Part shown: positions 14,272 through 17,016 of the stretch, one piece after another
Position numbering within the stretch: the first letter of the stretch is position 1
Layout of the letters: each line of letters begins with the position of its first letter
Source of the DNA: JAABUE01 sp034431895
Lineage (GTDB): Bacteria; Chloroflexota; Anaerolineae; Anaerolineales; Villigracilaceae
NCBI GenBank assembly: GCA_034431895.1
Contig: DAOUCM010000098.1
Span: 1 to 17,016 of the forward strand
DNA: 17,016 bases
Direction of reading: 5' to 3'
Notes under the pieces: generated by a model
What the model saw: only the letters and a program-made list of their open reading frames with translations
Database searches by the model: none
What the model was told of the DNA's origin: nothing
Translations under genes and position numbers: made by a program

Positions 14272-14591
14272 TTCTTTCTCCTTGTAAAATCCTCGGACCA
14301 ACGGCCAGGGTCAGGTCGGTAGGCGGTTACCAGTACAGCGGGCAAGGCCGCGTTTTTGGGGATACCCCAGAGTATGTGAATGGGTTTGTTTTGATCATCG
14401 TGTTGCAAGACCAATACACAGGGACCCTTGGCGTAGTCGGGATACTCTTCGACGACGATGGCCTTTGAAATACCCGCCAGCACATCACGGACAAGGATGC
14501 TATTGTCGGCCATTTCATCATACCCATGAGCGGAAATCTGGACTTGGTTCTGTGCGATGAGTTCGAGAATTTTCTGGAAGATTTCGCTCAT
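14268..14591 (-). CDS. DUF4258 protein, putative toxin
   Basis: The 107-residue protein starts at MSEIFQKILELIAQ (14591). Residues 18-26 'VQISAHGYD', the central 'EEYPDYAKGPCVLVLQHDD' (48-66), 'PIHILWGI' (70-77) and the ending 'VLVTAYRPDPGRW' (86-98) follow the DUF4258 pattern. Many DUF4258 proteins are encoded with small antitoxin-like partners and are suspected RNase-type toxins; the activity here is unproven. A longer start at 14636 is open but has no ribosome binding site. A TATAAT lies 7 nt before the chosen ATG, suggesting a leaderless transcript. It overlaps the 71-aa partner gene by 4 nt. Confidence 0.8.
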   Translation of the reverse strand: MSEIFQKILELIAQNQVQISAHGYDEMADNSILVRDVLAGISKAIVVEEYPDYAKGPCVLVLQHDDQNKPIHILWGIPKNAALPAVLVTAYRPDPGRWSEDFTRRKK

Positions 14592-14598
14592 GGTTGAG

Positions 14599-14604
14599 AT
14601 TATA
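14599..14604 (-). promoter_or_regulatory. Candidate -10 box of the DUF4258 module (leaderless type)
   Basis: TATAAT on the minus strand, preceded by TG, ends 7 nt before the DUF4258 ATG. The arrangement is nearly the same as in front of mntA. No convincing -35 is present. Confidence 0.4.
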
Positions 14605-14636
14605 CATGAAAACAGGGTACCCCTATCCTTACTCAT

Positions 14637-14794
14637 AGATCCGTAGCGCGGGATTTATCTTGCAACCCAAGACGGCATGAATGCCATGCCACAAAATCTT
14701 CACAAACGTGATAGATTCTGCAGAGCAATACTATAGCGCGGCCTCCAGCCTGTCCTGACGGGTGTTCAGGAGGCAAGCAACTGCTTAACGTCAG
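14637..14794. other. Non-coding stretch with short palindromes
   Basis: No convincing gene is seen here. It holds two TAGCGCGG motifs (14643 and 14734), a small GGCAT-GA-ATGCC hairpin (about 14673-14684), and TCCTGA/TCAGGA (14753-14758 and 14766-14771), which overlaps a GCCTCC/GGAGGC pairing (14741-14746 and 14769-14774). These look like remnants of dispersed intergenic repeats. Confidence 0.4.
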
Positions 14795-14879
14795 TTCGGG
14801 ATAACCGTTCCGAAGGCTTTTTAGAGCAATTGTATGGGCAAAATCGAGCCTTCGGGACGGTTCAAAGGCTTATCCCGAA
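14795..14879 (-). repeat. MITE-like palindromic repeat, copy B
   Basis: This is the complete form of the element. Outer arms are TTCGGGATAA (14795-14804) and TTATCCCGAA (14870-14879). Inner arms are ACCGTTCCGAAGGCT (14804-14818) and AGCCTTCGGGACGGT (14847-14861), around a 28-nt centre, with an 8-nt unpaired bulge on one side. On the minus strand it aligns over its full length with copy A (12688-12776). No coding sequence. Confidence 0.85.
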
Positions 14880-14904
14880 TTCAGGTTAGTCAGGGAAGTA
14901 ATGA

Positions 14905-14935
14905 AATCAAAAAGGCGGCGTGACAGCCGCCTTTT
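14905..14935 (-). terminator. Terminator of the DUF433/DUF5615 module; copy 2 of the duplicated 31-bp sequence
   Basis: AAAAGGCGGC (14910-14919), loop GTGACA and GCCGCCTTTT (14926-14935) form a perfect 10-bp stem, with T5 on the minus strand. It lies 22 nt past the stop of the DUF5615 gene and is identical over 31 nt to the terminator at 13055-13085. Confidence 0.8.
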
Positions 14936-14957
14936 GGGTTGAAATGCACATACTCCT

Positions 14958-15323
14958 TTATCCGAACGGTAACACCCTGATTCTTGATTTCCCTTCATCA
15001 ACTGTCAGCAACGCGCCTTTCTCCAAAACAGATTCGTATTCCCGTAAGACCTTGACCAACCGATTGCCTAAAACTTCTGGAAACACATCCTGCGTGCGGA
15101 CTTGGATCACACTGGGGCTTTCGGCGCGAGTTAGGGCAAGTAAGACGCCGAAATCAAGATCGTGGGTGAAGACGATATAGCCGTTTTCCCGCGCCCATGC
15201 CATGATCTCCTCGTCTGGGGCGCGCATATCTCCCACGGTTGACCAGTGTGCCGATTCCCATCCTGCGCCTTCCAAAACCTTTACCCAATCGGGCGAAAGG
15301 TTCATGTCAACGAGAATCTTCAT
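14958..15323 (-). CDS. DUF5615 PIN-like protein, putative VapC-type toxin
   Basis: The 121-residue protein has the DUF5615 / Mut7-C-like PIN fold pattern: 'MKILVDMNLSP' with Asp6, 'APDEEIMAWA' (35-44), 'VFTHDLDFG' (51-59) with Asp55 and Asp57, and a late acidic 'TVDEGKSRIRVLP' (107-119). These acidic residues would bind the metal of a ribonuclease site. In genomes such genes usually follow a DUF433 antitoxin, as here: the ATG overlaps the DUF433 stop by 4 nt (ATGA). It appears intact and of normal length. Predicted role is the toxin of a VapBC-like module, based on family and context only. Confidence 0.87.
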   Translation of the reverse strand: MKILVDMNLSPDWVKVLEGAGWESAHWSTVGDMRAPDEEIMAWARENGYIVFTHDLDFGVLLALTRAESPSVIQVRTQDVFPEVLGNRLVKVLREYESVLEKGALLTVDEGKSRIRVLPFG

Positions 15324-15550
15324 GCGGCCGCCAACGGCAATTCCATTTCTTCCACGCGCCAGGCGGCGTAGCGGAGAGCCTCGCGGATATCCTCCTCTTC
15401 CAGGTATGGATAAGCCTCGAGAATCTCTTTCGTATCATGTCCTGCCGCGATGAGACCGATAATTGTTCCCACTGTCACGCGCAAACCGCGAATGGTAGGC
15501 TTGCCGCCCATGATGTTGGGATCGAAGGTGATTCGTTTCAGGTTCTTCAT
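15320..15550 (-). CDS. DUF433 antitoxin
   Basis: The 76-residue protein carries the DUF433 pattern 'ITFDPNIMGGKPTIRGLRVT' (7-26), then 'GHDTKEILEAYPYLEEEDI' (37-55) and a C-terminal 'REALRYAAWR' helix. DUF433 is a small helix-turn-helix-like domain used as the antitoxin of DUF5615 toxins, and probably binds its own promoter. AGGAG lies 7 nt before the ATG, supporting the start. It is the first gene of the two-gene operon and overlaps the toxin gene by 4 nt. No clear promoter is identified upstream, where the sequence runs toward the insertion element. Confidence 0.88.
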   Translation of the reverse strand: MKNLKRITFDPNIMGGKPTIRGLRVTVGTIIGLIAAGHDTKEILEAYPYLEEEDIREALRYAAWRVEEMELPLAAA

Positions 15551-15769
15551 GATTATGCTCCTGTCTTTATTTTACCCGCTTTCCGATAAGTGAACGAATA
15601 CTCTGCGAGTACGATGTGGGACACGCACCTTCGGCGAATTGGTGCGCCCTCATGCGTTTCTTTACGTCCAGGTAATAAACGACCATTATCATCGGCAGGG
15701 ACGATAGGGTGTATTTCAGTTTTGGGGCGAGGAAGGTGAGAAAATAGTGCTAGAACAAAGGAGGTAGCC

Positions 15770-16120
15770 ATGAAGAAGAGCATAGAAGAGAAACGAGCGC
15801 GCCTGCGAGCCAAAGCGGAGGAGGTGATTGACGAATACCTGGCGTGGGAAACCAATCATCTGCGGCCAGACTTGAAGCAGATTGAAGAGATTGCCTTGAG
15901 ATTGCGCAAGGAAATAGGACAAGAGATAGCGCAAATGGCAGTGGAAGAACAGGAAGAACGGCGACCGGTGCCTGGGCCGGCATGTCCCAAGTGCGGGAGA
16001 GAGATGCGCTACAAAGGTGAGAAAGCGACCCAAGTGGAAAGTCGAGCAGGTAGATTGGAGGTAGAGCGAGGCCACTACTACTGTGCGGAATGCCGGGAGA
16101 GTTTTTTTCCCCCTAGATGA
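15770..16120 (+). CDS. ISKra4-family transposase, N-terminal frame
   Basis: The 116-residue product is translated from an ATG with a strong AAAGGAGGT site 4 nt upstream. Residues 1-62 are charged and helical, possibly coiled coil. Two Cys pairs follow, 'CPKCGREMRYKG' (72-83) and 'YYCAECRESFFP' (103-114), forming the zinc ribbon typical of ISKra4 transposases before 'FFPLDE'. Here the frame ends as FFPPR-stop at 16118. The true continuation, 'LDEQLRLNDK', is in the +1 frame from 16113. The switch point is a T7C5 run (16102-16113), so either programmed frameshifting or slippage joins the two parts, or the gene is broken. Confidence 0.85.
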   Translation: MKKSIEEKRARLRAKAEEVIDEYLAWETNHLRPDLKQIEEIALRLRKEIGQEIAQMAVEEQEERRPVPGPACPKCGREMRYKGEKATQVESRAGRLEVERGHYYCAECRESFFPPR

Positions 16121-17016
16121 GCAATTGAGGTTGAACGATAAGCATTGGAGTGAAGGGGTAGCCGAGAAAGCGGTGAAGTATAGTGCGAAGTTGAGTTATG
16201 AAGAGGCAACGGAAGCGTTGCAAGAATTGGCACAAGTGGAGATTTCGGTCAGTAGTGTTTGGCGACTGACGCAGAAATGGGGCGAAGGGCTGAAGAAGGT
16301 GGAAGCAAAGGAAGAGAAAGAAGCCAACGAGGTGATCGAAAGCACGGCGACTGGCAAGAAAGCGGAAGCGATTGGACGATTGGGCGCTTCAATGGACGGT
16401 ACAATGATCTACATACGAGAAGAAGGGTGGAAAGAGTTGAAGGTAGGGTGTTTCTTTGACATAGAGTTGGCGGCGATGCTCGATCCACACACGATGGAGT
16501 GGGATGAATTGGCACACGCCCGTCACATCAGCTATGTCAGTCATTTGGGTGGGCCTGAAGCATTCGGTAAGAAAATGTGGTGTGAAGCCAAACGGCGACG
16601 CTGGCATCAGGCTGTGGACACGCAGGTGGTTGGTGATGGTGCGCTCTGGATCTGGAACCTGGTAGGCGACTACTTCTACGATGCGCACCAGTTGGTGGAT
16701 TGGTATCATGCCAGCGAACATTTGGCCGCTGCTGCCCATCTAGCCTTTGGCGAAGGTTCTGCCGAAGCCCAGCGTTGGTTCAAGCAACAGGAATTACCGC
16801 TTTTTCAAGGTCAGGCCAACCGTGTGGCACAGTCCATCACCGACTTGGCAAAGCAAAAGCCCACCGTCCAAGAAGATTTGCTCAAACAAGCAAGCTATTT
16901 CACCAACAACCAACATCGCATGTACTATCTCGATATGCGTGCAGATGGTTGGGTAATCGGCAGCGGCATGGTTGAGAGTGGCGGCAAACGGTTCAAAGAC
17001 CGTTTCACCCAATCCG
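16113..17016 (+). CDS. ISKra4-family transposase, catalytic frame, truncated at right edge
   Basis: This frame stays open from 16113 to the window end (301 residues) and begins 'LDEQLRLNDKHWSEGVAEKA'. It has no useful ATG of its own near the start, consistent with expression as a fusion to the upstream frame. DDE residues can be placed as Asp95 ('GASMDGTMIY'), Asp175 ('VVGDGALWIWNL') and Glu288 ('VIGSGMVESGGKRFKDRF'). 'DWYHASEHL' (196-204) is another family hallmark. There is no stop in this part, so the catalytic domain looks functional up to the edge; the last residues and the right end are not visible. Confidence 0.85.

Larger units (their letters stand above)
15707..17016 (+). mobile_element. 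ISKra4-family insertion sequence, cut by right window edge
   Basis: The transposase is recognised by its zinc-ribbon N-terminus and the DDE residues of its second part. The left end is placed only tentatively near GGGTGTATTTCAG (15707), 63 nt before the transposase start, because the right end and target duplication are outside the window. The stretch between the DUF433 start and this point (15551-15706) has no gene; it holds a CGCACC/GGTGCG palindrome (15624-15629 and 15641-15646). Confidence 0.75.

Noticed and set aside
13055..14935. Integron attC sites around TA cassettes
   Set aside because: The duplicated palindromes lack the core RYYYAAC/GTTRRRY ends, carry T-runs and behave as terminators.
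15553..15855. Minus-strand open frame overlapping the transposase start
   Set aside because: No motif, overlaps the well-supported insertion sequence gene, and composition fits a shadow frame.

Overview
The window looks like a chromosomal segment of a free-living bacterium, probably Chloroflexota (Anaerolineae-like). This is inferred from gene types and genome style: an archaeal/Thermotoga-type S-adenosylhomocysteine hydrolase, a mycobacterial-type adenosine kinase, a large set of MttB-family methyltransferases, short palindromic repeats and small toxin-antitoxin (TA) modules. No rRNA, tRNA or CRISPR array is visible.

Left half (1-8791, all minus strand): one long co-directional gene set that reads leftward from about 8791. 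It starts with a lipoprotein substrate-binding protein and two oligopeptide-type ABC permeases. At least four MttB-family (trimethylamine/glycine-betaine methyltransferase superfamily) genes follow, the last cut by the left edge. Apart from one 163-nt gap the spacings are 3-75 nt, so an operon is likely. A plausible job is uptake of a methylated amine or similar compound and demethylation onto a corrinoid protein. No corrinoid protein, reductive activator or transporter ATPase is present in the window. None of the four genes has an in-frame amber codon, so they are non-pyrrolysine members. A perfect 14-bp hairpin separates the binding-protein gene from the permease genes.

Middle (8792-12685, plus strand): mtnA (methylthioribose-1-phosphate isomerase), adoK (adenosine kinase) and ahcY (adenosylhomocysteinase), a salvage set for the by-products of S-adenosylmethionine use. 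It is divergent from the transport/methyltransferase operon. mtnA and adoK each have a promoter reading TTGACA, 17 nt, TAAACT. adoK has a long leader with a terminator-like hairpin and a REP-like repeat. ahcY is followed by a rho-independent terminator.

Right part (12686-15560): an accessory island of decayed and intact TA modules. Two inverted copies of an 85-90-bp palindromic (MITE-like) repeat bracket a Xre-type antitoxin split into two fragments, an MntA/HepT (MNT/HEPN) pair lying between those fragments with hepT frameshifted, and a DUF4258 gene paired with a 71-aa partner. Just beyond the second repeat is a DUF433/DUF5615 VapBC-like pair. Two of these modules end in the same 31-bp terminator sequence.

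Right edge (about 15707-17016): an ISKra4-family insertion sequence. Its transposase is in two overlapping frames joined at a T7C5 run, and it is cut by the window edge.
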